The notes under the pieces: generated by a model
The model's database searches: none
What the model was told of the DNA's origin: nothing
What the model saw: only the letters and a program-made list of their open reading frames with translations
Source of the DNA: Crossiella sp. SN42
GTDB taxonomy: Bacteria > Actinomycetota > Actinomycetes > Mycobacteriales > Pseudonocardiaceae
Length of the DNA stretch: 64,000 bases
Assembly (NCBI RefSeq): GCF_023897065.1
Contig: NZ_JAMHIV010000011.1
Location: 1-64,000, forward strand
Direction: 5' to 3'
Part shown: positions 8,502 to 16,682 of the stretch, one piece after another
Position numbering within the stretch: position 1 is the stretch's first letter
Layout of the letters: every line of letters starts with the position of its first letter
Program-made: the position numbers and the translations under genes

Positions 8502-9965
8502 GTGGCGTTGTGTGCCGACCTGGGCCGGAGCTCGGCCGTGCTGGCGGTGCTGCTGGTCAGCACCGCCTGCGGCGCGCAGCCCGAGCAGCCGAAGCCGGAG
8601 CCCGCGCCGGTTCCGGTGGACGTGGCCATCGGCGGCAAGCGGCTCAACGGCGGTCAGCACCTCCAGTCCGCGGCCGAGGCCTCCATCACCAGGGCGCTGG
8701 CCCAGCAGAAGGTGGCCAGGTCAGGGGACGGCAGCGTGCACTGCTGGTTCGCCAAGGTGGACCCGAACGTGCAAGCCCAGGGCGGCCGCGCGGTCGACGT
8801 CACCGACACGCTGTGGTGCGGCCCGGTGCAGGTGCCGGGCACCGGACCGGCGCCGGACTGGATCCCGGTGCCGCTGGCCCAGCGGGACGGCCAGTTCTCC
8901 GTCGGCGAGCCGAAGCTGCCCGAGCCGGGCACCTCCAGCACCCCGGCCACCGAGATGGTGCGGGTGGACGGCACGGTGGCCAAGCCGGGCGGCGAGGAGC
9001 AGCGCAGCGCCGGTCCCGGCTTCTTCGCGGTGGTCGCGGACAACGGCGGCAAGTCCAACGGCGACCTCGGCCTGATCCCGGCCGACGCGGTCCACCTCAG
9101 GGACGACTTCCTCACCGTGCGGGCCACCGGCTGGGGCAACCCGCAGCGGTTCACCCTGCCCGACGGGGGCGTGCTCAGCCCGGAGTCCGGCAGCAGGCTG
9201 GCCGTGCTGCGGCTGCACAGCGACCGGGTCAGCCAGCTGGAACAGGAGCTGACCGAGCTGAGCTGGACCAGGGGCGGGCCGCCGCGACCGGAGCTGGCGC
9301 TGGACCTGCCGGACGGCTGGCACGACGTGCCGGACTCGCAGCTGCCCCAGTTCGGCTCCTTCTTCCTGGTCTTCACCGTGCCGGTCAAGGACACCGGCCA
9401 GGCCGCGCCCCGGCTGGTGCTGCGCTCCAAGACCGGTCCCGGCCTGGAGCAGCAGGTCGACCTGCCCACCGGCAAGGCTGCCCACCCGCTGCCACCGGCG
9501 CTGCGCAGGGGCTCCGGCGCGGCGGCCCAGCTCAGCGCGAGCCAGGCGCTGACCTTCCAGCACGCGGGCAGCCCCGGCACCGCGAAGCTCACCGTGCAGG
9601 GCGTGCGCCTGGGCATGCAGCGGCCGGTGCTGGACAGCGCGGGCAGGCTCGACCTGGTGTCCGCGGCGCCGGGCAAGGCGCTGCTGGAGATCCGGCTCAA
9701 GGGCGAGGGCGGGCTGCCGGAGGCCCTCGGCGGGCCGAGCACCGCCGAGCACATCCAGGTCAAGCTGCCCGGCGGGGCGAAGGCGCCACTGAAGGGCGTG
9801 CGCTACGGCGGCGACGTCTTCCCGACCGCGCTGGTGGTGGAGGTGCCGCCGAACGTGCCCTCGGTGACGGTGTCCCTGGCCCCGGCCACGGTGACCCTGC
9901 CCAGCCGCGGCCCGTTCACCTTCGCCCCGGCCGAGCCGGCGATGACCCTGCCGTTGAACTTCTGA
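8502..9965 (+). CDS. Putative secreted lipoprotein, unknown function
   Basis: 487 aa, unrecognised. The N-terminus SSAVLAVLLVSTACGAQPEQ is a short hydrophobic signal ending in a lipobox-like STAC (Cys23; Leu at -3 is missing, so the box is imperfect). A Pro/Glu-rich linker follows. The rest is beta-rich, without cofactor or catalytic motifs I can name; the C-terminal third repeats short strands (PSVTVSLAPATVTLPSRGPFTF) suggesting Ig-like modules. GTG at 8502 with GGAGGGG 7-8 nt upstream. It follows glgA by 101 bp, and its last 163 bp overlap the 3' end of the convergent MFS gene. Likely membrane-anchored outside the cell; role unknown. Confidence 0.75.
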   Translation: MALCADLGRSSAVLAVLLVSTACGAQPEQPKPEPAPVPVDVAIGGKRLNGGQHLQSAAEASITRALAQQKVARSGDGSVHCWFAKVDPNVQAQGGRAVDVTDTLWCGPVQVPGTGPAPDWIPVPLAQRDGQFSVGEPKLPEPGTSSTPATEMVRVDGTVAKPGGEEQRSAGPGFFAVVADNGGKSNGDLGLIPADAVHLRDDFLTVRATGWGNPQRFTLPDGGVLSPESGSRLAVLRLHSDRVSQLEQELTELSWTRGGPPRPELALDLPDGWHDVPDSQLPQFGSFFLVFTVPVKDTGQAAPRLVLRSKTGPGLEQQVDLPTGKAAHPLPPALRRGSGAAAQLSASQALTFQHAGSPGTAKLTVQGVRLGMQRPVLDSAGRLDLVSAAPGKALLEIRLKGEGGLPEALGGPSTAEHIQVKLPGGAKAPLKGVRYGGDVFPTALVVEVPPNVPSVTVSLAPATVTLPSRGPFTFAPAEPAMTLPLNF

Positions 9966-11149
9966 GCCGGTCGCTCCGCCCGCCAGGCCAGTCCGGCGGC
10001 CACCGCGGCGGCACCGGCGGCCAGCACCCAGCAGCAGGACATCGCGACCACGCCGAGCCAGCCGAAGGGCGCGTAGACCAGGCCGCCGAGGGTGCCGCCG
10101 ACGCTGCTGCCCAGGTAGTAGCAGAGCAGGTAGATCGCCGAGGCCTGCCCGCGCGCGGCCGAGGGAGCGCGGGCGCCGACCCAGCCGCTGGCCACCGCGT
10201 GCACCGCGAAGAACGCGCCGGTGAGCACCACCAGGCCGATCACGATCAGCACCAGGTGGTCCGACAGGGTCAGCAGCAGTCCGGCCAGCACCAGCGAGAC
10301 GCAGCACAGCAGCACCGGCAGCCGCCCGCGCCGGTCGGCCAGCCGTCCGGCCAGCGCCGAGGACGGGCCACCGGCGGCGTAGCAGAGGAAGACCAGCGCG
10401 ACCACGGCCGGTGCGAGCAGGAACGGGGCCTGGGTGAGCCGGAAGGTGATCACGTTGTGCACCGCGACGAACACCCCGGTCATCAGCAGCGCCACCGCGT
10501 ACGGGCCGTAGAGCACCGGATCGCGCAGCGCGGTGCGCACCCCGCCGAGCACCGCGGGCAGCCGCAGGCCCGGCCGTCCCGCGCGGGAGCTGGGCAGCAG
10601 CAGGATCGCCAGCAGGCCGCTGACCGAGGCCAGCGCGGCCGCCGCGGTCAGCCCGGCAGGCCAGCCGCCCCAGCCGGTGGCCAGGCCGGAGATCACCCGG
10701 CCGGACAGCCCGCCCAGTGAGTTGGCCCCGACGTAGCGGCCCATCGCCGTGCCCACCCGGCCCGGCTCGACCTCCTCGGCCAGGTAGGCCATGGCCACCG
10801 CGGGCAGTCCGGCCACCGCCAGCCCCTGCGCGGCGCGCAGCGCGAGCAGCGCGCCGAAGGACTCCGCCAGCGGGCAGAGCACCCCGATGCCGACCGCGGT
10901 GACCAGCGCGCCGATCATCACCGGCCGACGCCCCACCGCCTCGGACAGCATGGCCAGCGGCAGCACCCCGACGGCCAGCGCGAGGGTGGCCAGGGTGACG
11001 CTCAGCGAGGCCTGCGCCTCGGTCAGCCGGAAGCCCTCGGCGAGCACCGGCAGCACCGACTGCGGCGCGTAGAGCAGGGCGAACACCGTGAACCCGGCGG
11101 CGGCGACGCCGAGGGTCAGCCGGGTCTGCCGCCACCGCTCCGAGGTCAT
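9803..11149 (-). CDS. MFS transporter (YnfM-like exporter)
   Basis: 448-aa major facilitator with about 12 hydrophobic segments. Loop 2-3 carries EAVGRRPVMIGAL, the MFS motif A core, repeated in the second half as GRLADRRGRLPVL. Proteins of this type are proton-driven exporters or uptake carriers; the substrate is unknown. The ATG at 11149 is chosen because the 20 codons upstream overlap the operator region. The last ~60 residues are hydrophilic and are encoded antisense to the neighbouring lipoprotein gene, so they may be a non-conserved tail. Divergent from a LysR gene with three CATAC/GTATG half-sites between them, so that LysR is the likely regulator. Confidence 0.88.
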   Translation of the reverse strand: MTSERWRQTRLTLGVAAAGFTVFALLYAPQSVLPVLAEGFRLTEAQASLSVTLATLALAVGVLPLAMLSEAVGRRPVMIGALVTAVGIGVLCPLAESFGALLALRAAQGLAVAGLPAVAMAYLAEEVEPGRVGTAMGRYVGANSLGGLSGRVISGLATGWGGWPAGLTAAAALASVSGLLAILLLPSSRAGRPGLRLPAVLGGVRTALRDPVLYGPYAVALLMTGVFVAVHNVITFRLTQAPFLLAPAVVALVFLCYAAGGPSSALAGRLADRRGRLPVLLCCVSLVLAGLLLTLSDHLVLIVIGLVVLTGAFFAVHAVASGWVGARAPSAARGQASAIYLLCYYLGSSVGGTLGGLVYAPFGWLGVVAMSCCWVLAAGAAAVAAGLAWRAERPAQKFNGRVIAGSAGAKVNGPRLGRVTVAGARDTVTEGTFGGTSTTSAVGKTSPP

Positions 11150-11175
11150 GGACCGACCGTAAGGAATCGTTTTCC

Positions 11176-11212
11176 CATACGTCCAATATCGGTATGTGCG
11201 AAAATCCATACC
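11176..11212. promoter_or_regulatory. LysR-type operator with three half-sites
   Basis: CATAC-N11-GTATG (11176-11196) fits the T-N11-A LysR box exactly. The GTATG arm is shared with a second inverted pair, GGTATG-N10-CATACC (11191-11212), giving three alternating half-sites in 37 bp. They fill the 66-bp gap between the MFS and LysR starts and end 3 nt before the LysR ATG, a layout suited to autorepression plus inducible activation. Confidence 0.65.
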
Positions 11213-11215
11213 CTC

Positions 11216-12124
11216 ATGGATGAGTCAACGGACGCGCTGCTCAGCGTGCTCGCCCCGCGGCTGGAGCTGCTGCGGGCGCTGGCCGAGCACCAGCACGTGA
11301 CCAGGGCGGCCGAGTCACTCGGCGTGCCGCAGCCGACGGTGACCCGCTGGGTGGCCGAGCTCGGGCGCAAGCTGGGCGCGCCGCTGGTCACCAGGCAGGG
11401 CAGGGGCATCCGGCTGACCAGGGCCGGTCAGCTGCTGGCCGAGGCCGCGACCGAGGCGCTGGCCGCGCTGGAGGGCGGTTGCCGCCGGGCCGCGGAGGAG
11501 GTCGACCCGGAACGCGGGCTGGTGGCGCTGGGCTTCCTGCACGTCTTCGGCCGCTCGCTGGTGCCGGACCTGCTGCGCCGCTTCCGCGCCGAGCACCCCG
11601 GCATCCGGTTCAGCCTGGCCCAGGGCGCGCACGAGGTGGTGCTGGGCAAGCTGCTGCGCGGTGAGCTGGACCTGGTGCTCTCCGCGGCCCCGCCCAGCGG
11701 CTGGCCGGACCGGCTGCACCGGACGCCGATCCAGGACCAGCCGGTGGTCGCCGTGCTGCCGGAGCGGCACCGGCTGGCCGGTCGGCCGGAGATCGGCATC
11801 GCCGAACTGGCCGAGGACGAGTTCGTGCAGCTGGAACCCGGCTTCGGCCTGCGGCTGATCACCGACGAGCTGTGCGCGGCGGCCGGGTTCACGCCGAAGA
11901 TCGCCTTCGAGGGCCAGGAGATCGAGACCCTGCGCGGCCTGGTCTCGGCCGGGCTGGGCGTGGCGCTGCTGCCGCCCGCGGACCGGCTGCCGCCGCCAGG
12001 GGTGGTCGAGCTGGAGCTGACACCCCGGCTGCGGCGGACCGTGGAGCTGGCCTGGCCCGCGGGTCAGCGACTGCCGCCCGCGGTCCGCGCCTTCCGTGCC
12101 TTCGTCTTACGGGATCAGGAGTAG
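11216..12124 (+). CDS. LysR family transcriptional regulator
   Basis: 302-aa LysR regulator. The N-terminal winged helix is LELLRALAEHQHVTRAAESLGVPQPTVTRWVAELGRKLGAPLVTRQGRGIRLTRAG, with a linker helix and a periplasmic-binding-protein-like effector domain (from about residue 95). ATG at 11216. It is divergent from the MFS gene and convergent with pepA, overlapping it by 10 bp. The effector is unknown; by position it should respond to the substrate of the MFS carrier. The recognition helix differs from the more common SxxSQPALSxQI consensus (here GVPQPTVTRWV), but the spacing is normal. Confidence 0.92.
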   Translation: MDESTDALLSVLAPRLELLRALAEHQHVTRAAESLGVPQPTVTRWVAELGRKLGAPLVTRQGRGIRLTRAGQLLAEAATEALAALEGGCRRAAEEVDPERGLVALGFLHVFGRSLVPDLLRRFRAEHPGIRFSLAQGAHEVVLGKLLRGELDLVLSAAPPSGWPDRLHRTPIQDQPVVAVLPERHRLAGRPEIGIAELAEDEFVQLEPGFGLRLITDELCAAAGFTPKIAFEGQEIETLRGLVSAGLGVALLPPADRLPPPGVVELELTPRLRRTVELAWPAGQRLPPAVRAFRAFVLRDQE

Positions 12125-13629
12125 CTGGCCGCCAGCTCCACCAAGGTGCGCGCGGCGAACCCGGTGGCGCCGATGCTGACCTCGTCGTAGGCCTTCTCCG
12201 CCCGGGCGGGGCCGGCGATGTCCAGGTGCGCCCAGGGCAGTCCGGCGGCGAACTCGCGCAGGAACAGCGCCGCGGTGATGCCGCCCGGTCCCGGCGGGCA
12301 CTGCCGCAGGTCGGCGATCTCGCTGCGCACGTCCTCCTCGTGCGCCGCCAGCAGCGGCATCCGCCACCAGGCCTCGCCGACCCGCTCGCCCGCGCCGGTG
12401 ATCCGCGCGGCCAGCTCCTCGTCGGTGGCGAACAGCCCGCCGGTGCGCACGCCGAGGGAGACCTTCATCGCGCCGGTCAGCGTGGCCACGTCGACCAGCA
12501 GGTCCGGCCGGTGCTCGGCCACGGCGTAGGCCAGCGCGTCGGCCAGCACCATCCGGCCCTCGGCGTCGGTGTTGGTGACCTCGGTGGTGGTGCCGCCGTA
12601 GTGCTTGACCACGTCGCCGGGCCGGTAGGCCGAGCCGGAGACGTGGTTCTCCGCGCAGGGCACCAGGCCGGTCACCCGCACCGGCAGCTTGAGCGCGGCG
12701 ATGCCGAGCAGCGCGGCGATCACCGCGGCGCCACCGGACATGTCGGTGCGCATCAGGTGCATGCCGGCCGCGGGCTTGATCGAGATGCCGCCGGTGTCGA
12801 AGGTGATGCCCTTGCCGACGAGCACCAGGTGCGGGGAGTCGGTGGTGATTAGCTCCGGCCGCCAGGTCAGCTCGACGAACCTCGGCGGGCGGGAGGAGCC
12901 GCCGCCGACGGCGAGCACGCCGCCGAAGCCCTGGGCCGCCAGCCACTTCTCGTCCCGGACGGTCACCGTCAGCCCGTCCACGCCCTTGCCGAGCCGGGCC
13001 GCGGTGCCGGCCAGCCAGGCCGGGTCCTTGACGTCCGAGGGAGTGTTAGCAAGATCACGTGCGATCGAGGTCACCTTGGCGCGTTGCGCGGCCGCGGCGA
13101 CCACGTCCGCCAGCTCCGGCGCGTCCACGCCCTCGGGCAGCAGCAGCTCGACCGCCTTGGGCGCGGGGGCCTGCTTGGCTCCGGTGACCTTGAACTTGTA
13201 GCCGCCCAGCGCGACCCCGGTGGTGAACGCGGCCACCCGCTCGGCGTCGACGTCCGAGGGCAGCAGCACCTGGAGCTGCTTGGCCGGGGTGCGGCCGTTC
13301 TCCTCATCCGCGGCGGCCCGCGCGTCGGCCGCCCGGAGGAGTGCGGCGCCCGCCGAACGCCAGTCCTTCACCGTGCCAGCGCCCAGTCCGAGCACCCAGG
13401 CCAGTCCGCCCTCCGCCCGCGGAACGATCTTGGTCTCGCCGGCCGCGCCGGTCAGCGCGAGGGCCTCGCGCCAGCCCTCCGGCAGGTCGAGGGAGTCCGC
13501 GCCAGTGCCGACCTCCGGACCCTGTTCGCCCTTGTGCGCCAACACGACCGTCGACGCGGCCTTGCGCCGTTTGCGCGCGATCGTGACTTCGGGCACCGGG
13601 CTGGGCGCGGTGGGCACCACGGATGGCAC
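12115..13629 (-). CDS. pepA: Leucyl aminopeptidase (M17)
   Basis: 504-aa cytosolic leucine aminopeptidase with two metals. The C-terminal catalytic domain contains VLVGKGITFDTGGISIKP and the M17 signature NTDAEGRMVLADAL, giving the Lys, Asp and Glu metal ligands; a macro-like N-terminal domain precedes it. Family enzymes cleave N-terminal residues in peptide turnover. I choose GTG at 13629 because GGAGG sits 7 nt upstream of it; an ATG six codons earlier (13647) has no Shine-Dalgarno. The 3' end overlaps the convergent LysR gene by 10 bp. Confidence 0.93.
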   Translation of the reverse strand: MPSVVPTAPSPVPEVTIARKRRKAASTVVLAHKGEQGPEVGTGADSLDLPEGWREALALTGAAGETKIVPRAEGGLAWVLGLGAGTVKDWRSAGAALLRAADARAAADEENGRTPAKQLQVLLPSDVDAERVAAFTTGVALGGYKFKVTGAKQAPAPKAVELLLPEGVDAPELADVVAAAAQRAKVTSIARDLANTPSDVKDPAWLAGTAARLGKGVDGLTVTVRDEKWLAAQGFGGVLAVGGGSSRPPRFVELTWRPELITTDSPHLVLVGKGITFDTGGISIKPAAGMHLMRTDMSGGAAVIAALLGIAALKLPVRVTGLVPCAENHVSGSAYRPGDVVKHYGGTTTEVTNTDAEGRMVLADALAYAVAEHRPDLLVDVATLTGAMKVSLGVRTGGLFATDEELAARITGAGERVGEAWWRMPLLAAHEEDVRSEIADLRQCPPGPGGITAALFLREFAAGLPWAHLDIAGPARAEKAYDEVSIGATGFAARTLVELAASYS

Positions 13630-13706
13630 TGAAGGACCTCCAGGCATAGCTGCGGAGACGCGGGCGGCGGAGCTGAACCATCGCACACCGTCGGGTGAAC
13701 GTAACA

Positions 13707-13739
13707 AGTCCCCGGCTTGCGTGGCGCAGGCCGGGGACT
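13707..13739 (-). terminator. Strong hairpin terminator after DUF3117 gene
   Basis: AGTCCCCGGC and GCCGGGGACT form a perfect 10-bp stem, with a nested TGCG-TGG-CGCA hairpin in the loop. It lies 30 bp downstream of the DUF3117 stop. On the minus strand it is followed by TGTTACG, an actinobacterial terminator with only a weak T-run. Confidence 0.7.
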
Positions 13740-13769
13740 GAAGAAAAGCGGAACCTGGTTACGGCGGCG

Positions 13770-13937
13770 TCAGCCGGCGGCGGCCTTCAAGGCATCGCCC
13801 AGGTTGCTTGCCTCCTCCGCCGACATCTCGACGACGAGGCGCCCCCCACCTTCCAGCGGAACGCGCATGACAATGCCGCGGCCCTCCTTGGTGACCTCCA
13901 GGGGACCGTCACCGGTCCGGGGCTTCATGGCCGCCAT
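13770..13937 (-). CDS. DUF3117 small conserved protein (Rv1211-like)
   Basis: 55-aa protein that short-ORF callers miss. It reads MAAMKPRTGDGPLEVTKEGR at the start, continues with IVMRVPLEGGGRLVVEMSAEEA and ends GDALKAAAG. This matches the actinobacterial DUF3117 family (Rv1211, located between glgA and tagA in M. tuberculosis), whose function is unknown. The ATG at 13937 has GGAGGGAG about 6 nt upstream; an internal ATG three codons later is less well placed. A strong hairpin terminator follows. The conserved position beside glycogen and GpgS genes is the only functional hint. Confidence 0.9.
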   Translation of the reverse strand: MAAMKPRTGDGPLEVTKEGRGIVMRVPLEGGGRLVVEMSAEEASNLGDALKAAAG

Positions 13938-14099
13938 CGCGTGCTCCCTCCGTCAACAACCTTCCCCGCCGGCACATCCCCCGACATACCGGTAGGTCTC
14001 CATTGTCCCCCATATGTACGCACCTGCGAAACCGAACCGATCATCTCGTGTCGCGCTCGGGCTGGTCGAGGAGTCTGATGGCTGACAGACTCGGCCGTC

Positions 14100-14873
14100 G
14101 TGCGGGCTCGTTCAGCTTTGTTCGACGTGTATGGCGGACATCTTCGTTCCAGGGGCGGTGCGGCGACCGTCGCCGCGCTGGTCCGGCTGTTGGAGCCGTT
14201 GGGTTTCGCCGCTCCTGCCGTGCGTACCGCGGTGTCGCGGACGGTCCGTCAGGGCTGGTTGAAGCCCGTTCGGCTGCACGGGAGCCCAGGTTACGCGCTC
14301 ACCCCGCGTGCCGAGCGGAGGCTCGACGAGGCGGCCGCCCGAATCTACCGAACGCGTCCGTCCACATGGGACGGCCAGTGGCATCTGGTGGTCCTGGAGG
14401 CCCTCGTGGCCCGGCCCGCGCGGGAGGAGCTCACTTCCTCGCTGAAGTTGCTGGGTTACGGAGAGTTGGGTCCAGTGACGTGGGTCGCACCCCGCGCTTC
14501 ACCCGAGCTCAGCGAGCTGTTGCGGGCCGAGGAGATCGCCGCGCGCACCTTCTTCGCCGCGCACGAGGGCAGCGATGTGGAGCTGGCCGCGCGGGCCTGG
14601 GACCTGGACTCCCTCGGCGCGGACTACCGGCGGTTCGTGGCCGACTGGGAGCCCCGACTGTCCGCTGTGGACCCGGCCGCGCCGCCCTCGGCCTTCGCCG
14701 CCTCCCAGGAACTGCTGCACGCCTGGCGAAAGTTCCTGTTCCGTGACCCTGGCCTGCCACCGCAGCTGCTGCCCGCGGACTGGCCCGGCCACACCGCGGC
14801 CCGGTTCTTCGACACCAGCACCCAGAAGCTGGCCAAGGGCGCGGTCGCGTTCCTGGACAGCTGTCTCGACTGA
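14100..14873 (+). CDS. PaaX-family transcriptional regulator
   Basis: 257 aa. The N-terminal PaaX winged helix reads ALFDVYGGHLRSRGGAATVAALVRLLEPLGFAAPAVRTAVSRTVRQGWL, followed by the PaaX C-terminal ferredoxin-like and helical domains (WHLVVLEA, YGELGPVTWVAP). Classical PaaX represses phenylacetate catabolism and is released by phenylacetyl-CoA. Here the partner is the enoyl-CoA hydratase gene 24 bp downstream, so an acyl-CoA effector is plausible but inferred. GTG at 14100; no obvious Shine-Dalgarno. No other phenylacetate genes are in the window. Confidence 0.88.
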   Translation: MRARSALFDVYGGHLRSRGGAATVAALVRLLEPLGFAAPAVRTAVSRTVRQGWLKPVRLHGSPGYALTPRAERRLDEAAARIYRTRPSTWDGQWHLVVLEALVARPAREELTSSLKLLGYGELGPVTWVAPRASPELSELLRAEEIAARTFFAAHEGSDVELAARAWDLDSLGADYRRFVADWEPRLSAVDPAAPPSAFAASQELLHAWRKFLFRDPGLPPQLLPADWPGHTAARFFDTSTQKLAKGAVAFLDSCLD

Positions 14874-14897
14874 CCACCCAACGCCGAGGAGTCCACA

Positions 14898-15680
14898 GTG
14901 CCGCTGCTCATCGACGACGCCGACGGTGTCCGCACGATCACGCTGAACCGGCCGGAGTCGTTCAACTCCTTCACCGTCGAGATGAAGGAGGGCCTGCTGA
15001 CCGCGCTGCACGAGGCGGGTGAGGACCCCGGGGTGCGCGCGCTGGTGCTCACCGGCGCGGGCAAGGCCTTCTGCGCCGGCCAGGACCTCAAGGAGCACAT
15101 CGCGCTGCTGGAGGCCGGTGACCCGGCCCCGCTGGAGACCGTGCGCAAGCACTACAACCCGATGCTGCGCGCGCTGACCGGCCTGCCCAAGCCGGTGATC
15201 GCCGCGGTGAACGGGATGGCCGCCGGCGCCGGGGCCTCCCTGGCCTACGCCTGCGACCTGCGGATCGCGGCCGAGTCGGCGAAGTTCCTGATGGCCTTCG
15301 CCAACGTGGGCCTGACCGCGGACTCCGGCGCGTCCTGGACGCTGCCCCGGCTGATCGGCTACGGCCGGGCGATGGAGCTGATGCTGCTGGCCCAGCCGGT
15401 CACCGCGCCGGAGGCCAAGGAGCTCGGCATGGTCAACCGGGTGGTGCCCGACGGCGAGGCGCTGACCGCGGCGCAGGAGCTGGCCGCGCGGATGGCGGCC
15501 GGCCCGACCACGGCCTACGCCAAGCTCAAGGAGGCCATGCTGATCGCGGCGGGCTCGGACCTGGAGGCCGCGCTGGAGGCCGAGGCCCGCACCCAGGCCG
15601 AGGCCGGTCAGACCACCGACCACCGCGAGGCGGTCGCGGCCTTCGTGGCCAAGCGCAAGCCCACCTTCACCGGCACCTGA
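14898..15680 (+). CDS. Enoyl-CoA hydratase/isomerase (PaaG-like)
   Basis: 260-aa crotonase-fold enzyme. The oxyanion-hole segments ALVLTGAGKAFCAGQDLKE and IAAVNGMAAGAGASLAYACDLRIAAE are intact. The segment FANVGLTADSGASWTLPRLIGYGRAMEL has the DSG pattern of PaaG-type isomerases (ring-1,2-epoxyphenylacetyl-CoA isomerase) rather than the second Glu of hydratases. With the PaaX gene upstream this favours an isomerase acting on a CoA thioester. GTG at 14898 with GAGGAG upstream. Its stop lies 14 bp inside the convergent tagA gene. Substrate unproven. Confidence 0.88.
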   Translation: MPLLIDDADGVRTITLNRPESFNSFTVEMKEGLLTALHEAGEDPGVRALVLTGAGKAFCAGQDLKEHIALLEAGDPAPLETVRKHYNPMLRALTGLPKPVIAAVNGMAAGAGASLAYACDLRIAAESAKFLMAFANVGLTADSGASWTLPRLIGYGRAMELMLLAQPVTAPEAKELGMVNRVVPDGEALTAAQELAARMAAGPTTAYAKLKEAMLIAAGSDLEAALEAEARTQAEAGQTTDHREAVAAFVAKRKPTFTGT

Positions 15681-16236
15681 CCCAGCAGTCCTCGATGTGG
15701 TCGTCGACCATGCCGGTGGCCTGCATCAGCGCGTAGCAGGTGGTCGGCCCGACGAAGGCGAAGCCGCGCTTCTTCAGCGCCTTGGCCATGGCGGTGGACT
15801 CCGGCGTGATCGCCGGGACCTCCGCCATGGTCTTCGGCCGCGGTCCCGGCTCCGGCGCGAAGGACCACAGCAGCTCGTCCAGCGGCTGGTCCAGCTCGGC
15901 CACCGCGCGGGCGTTGCGGATCACCGCCAGGATCTTGGCCCGGTTGCGCACGATGCCCGGATCGGCCAGCAGGCGCTCGATGTCCGGCTCGGCGTACCCG
16001 GCGACCACCTCGGGGTCGAACCCGGCGAAGGCCGCCCGGAAGTTCTCCCGCTTGCGCAGGATGGTGATCCAGGACAGCCCGGACTGGAAGGCCTCCAGCG
16101 ACATCCGCTCGAACATGGCCTGCTCGCCGCGCAGCGGGCGGCCCCACTCGGTGTCGTGGTAGTCGACGTAGTCCGGGGTGGCGGCGCCCCAGGCGCAGCG
16201 CGGCCTGCCGTCGGGGCCGGCGAGCGCACCGCTCAC
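15667..16236 (-). CDS. tagA: DNA-3-methyladenine glycosylase I
   Basis: 189-aa Tag-family glycosylase removing 3-methyladenine from DNA. It begins CAWGAATPDYVDYHDTEWGRPL (the RCxW...Y.D.EWG signature with zinc-binding Cys), then FERMSLEAFQSGLSWITILRKRENFRAAFAGFD and the C-terminal FVGPTTCYALMQATGMVDDHIEDCW, with the second His/Cys zinc ligands. The GTG at 16236 overlaps the stop of the upstream gene (GTGA), implying coupling. It corresponds to Rv1210. Alkylation-repair genes ogt and ada-alkA occur later in the window but are not linked to it. Confidence 0.95.
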   Translation of the reverse strand: MSGALAGPDGRPRCAWGAATPDYVDYHDTEWGRPLRGEQAMFERMSLEAFQSGLSWITILRKRENFRAAFAGFDPEVVAGYAEPDIERLLADPGIVRNRAKILAVIRNARAVAELDQPLDELLWSFAPEPGPRPKTMAEVPAITPESTAMAKALKKRGFAFVGPTTCYALMQATGMVDDHIEDCWVRCR

Positions 16237-16682
16237 GGGCGGCGGTCCCGGCACAGCCTGGCGAAGCGGTCCAGCGAGCGGCGCAGGCCCCAGGTGAAGG
16301 CCGGGCGGACCAGCGGCCAGCCGACCTTGCCCAGCGGGCCGTAGGGCAGGTCCAGGCGCTCCCACCAGACCAGCCGGGACAGCCGGTCCGAGGTGGGCTC
16401 GATCCGGAAGCCGCCGTCGCCGCGCAGCAGCTTGCCGGTGTGCCGGACCTGGCAGCTGCGCGGCGGGTCCCAGCCGGTGATCTCCATGGTGTCGAAGAAG
16501 CCCAGCCCGGCCACGCCGGTGAAGGCGACCATGGTCGAGCCGGTGCTCTGCCCGTCGCCGCCGGTGCGGTGCACTTCGGTGCCGAGCATCCACTCGCCCT
16601 GGTTGGCCCAGTCCGAGGCCACCGCCCAGGCCACCTCGGCCGGGGCGGGCACGGCCACCGTCAGGGTCACTTCCTCACTCAC
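16233..16682 (-). CDS. SRPBCC-domain (polyketide cyclase/START-like) protein
   Basis: 149-aa helix-grip protein: VTLTVAVPAPAEVAWAVASDWANQGEWM at the N-terminus, a central FFDTMEITGWDPPRSCQVRHTGKL strand region, and a long C-terminal helix (LVRPAFTWGLRRSLDRFARLC). The family binds hydrophobic ligands. No catalytic residue can be assigned. The GTG at 16682 overlaps the upstream DivIVA-domain gene by 8 bp, and the stop overlaps tagA, so this is the middle of a tight operon (DivIVA-like, SRPBCC, tagA). Confidence 0.85.
   Translation of the reverse strand: MSEEVTLTVAVPAPAEVAWAVASDWANQGEWMLGTEVHRTGGDGQSTGSTMVAFTGVAGLGFFDTMEITGWDPPRSCQVRHTGKLLRGDGGFRIEPTSDRLSRLVWWERLDLPYGPLGKVGWPLVRPAFTWGLRRSLDRFARLCRDRRP

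Noticed and set aside
13647-13707. Upstream start codons of pepA
   Set aside because: No Shine-Dalgarno before 13647 or 13707, whereas GGAGG is 7 nt before the GTG at 13629.
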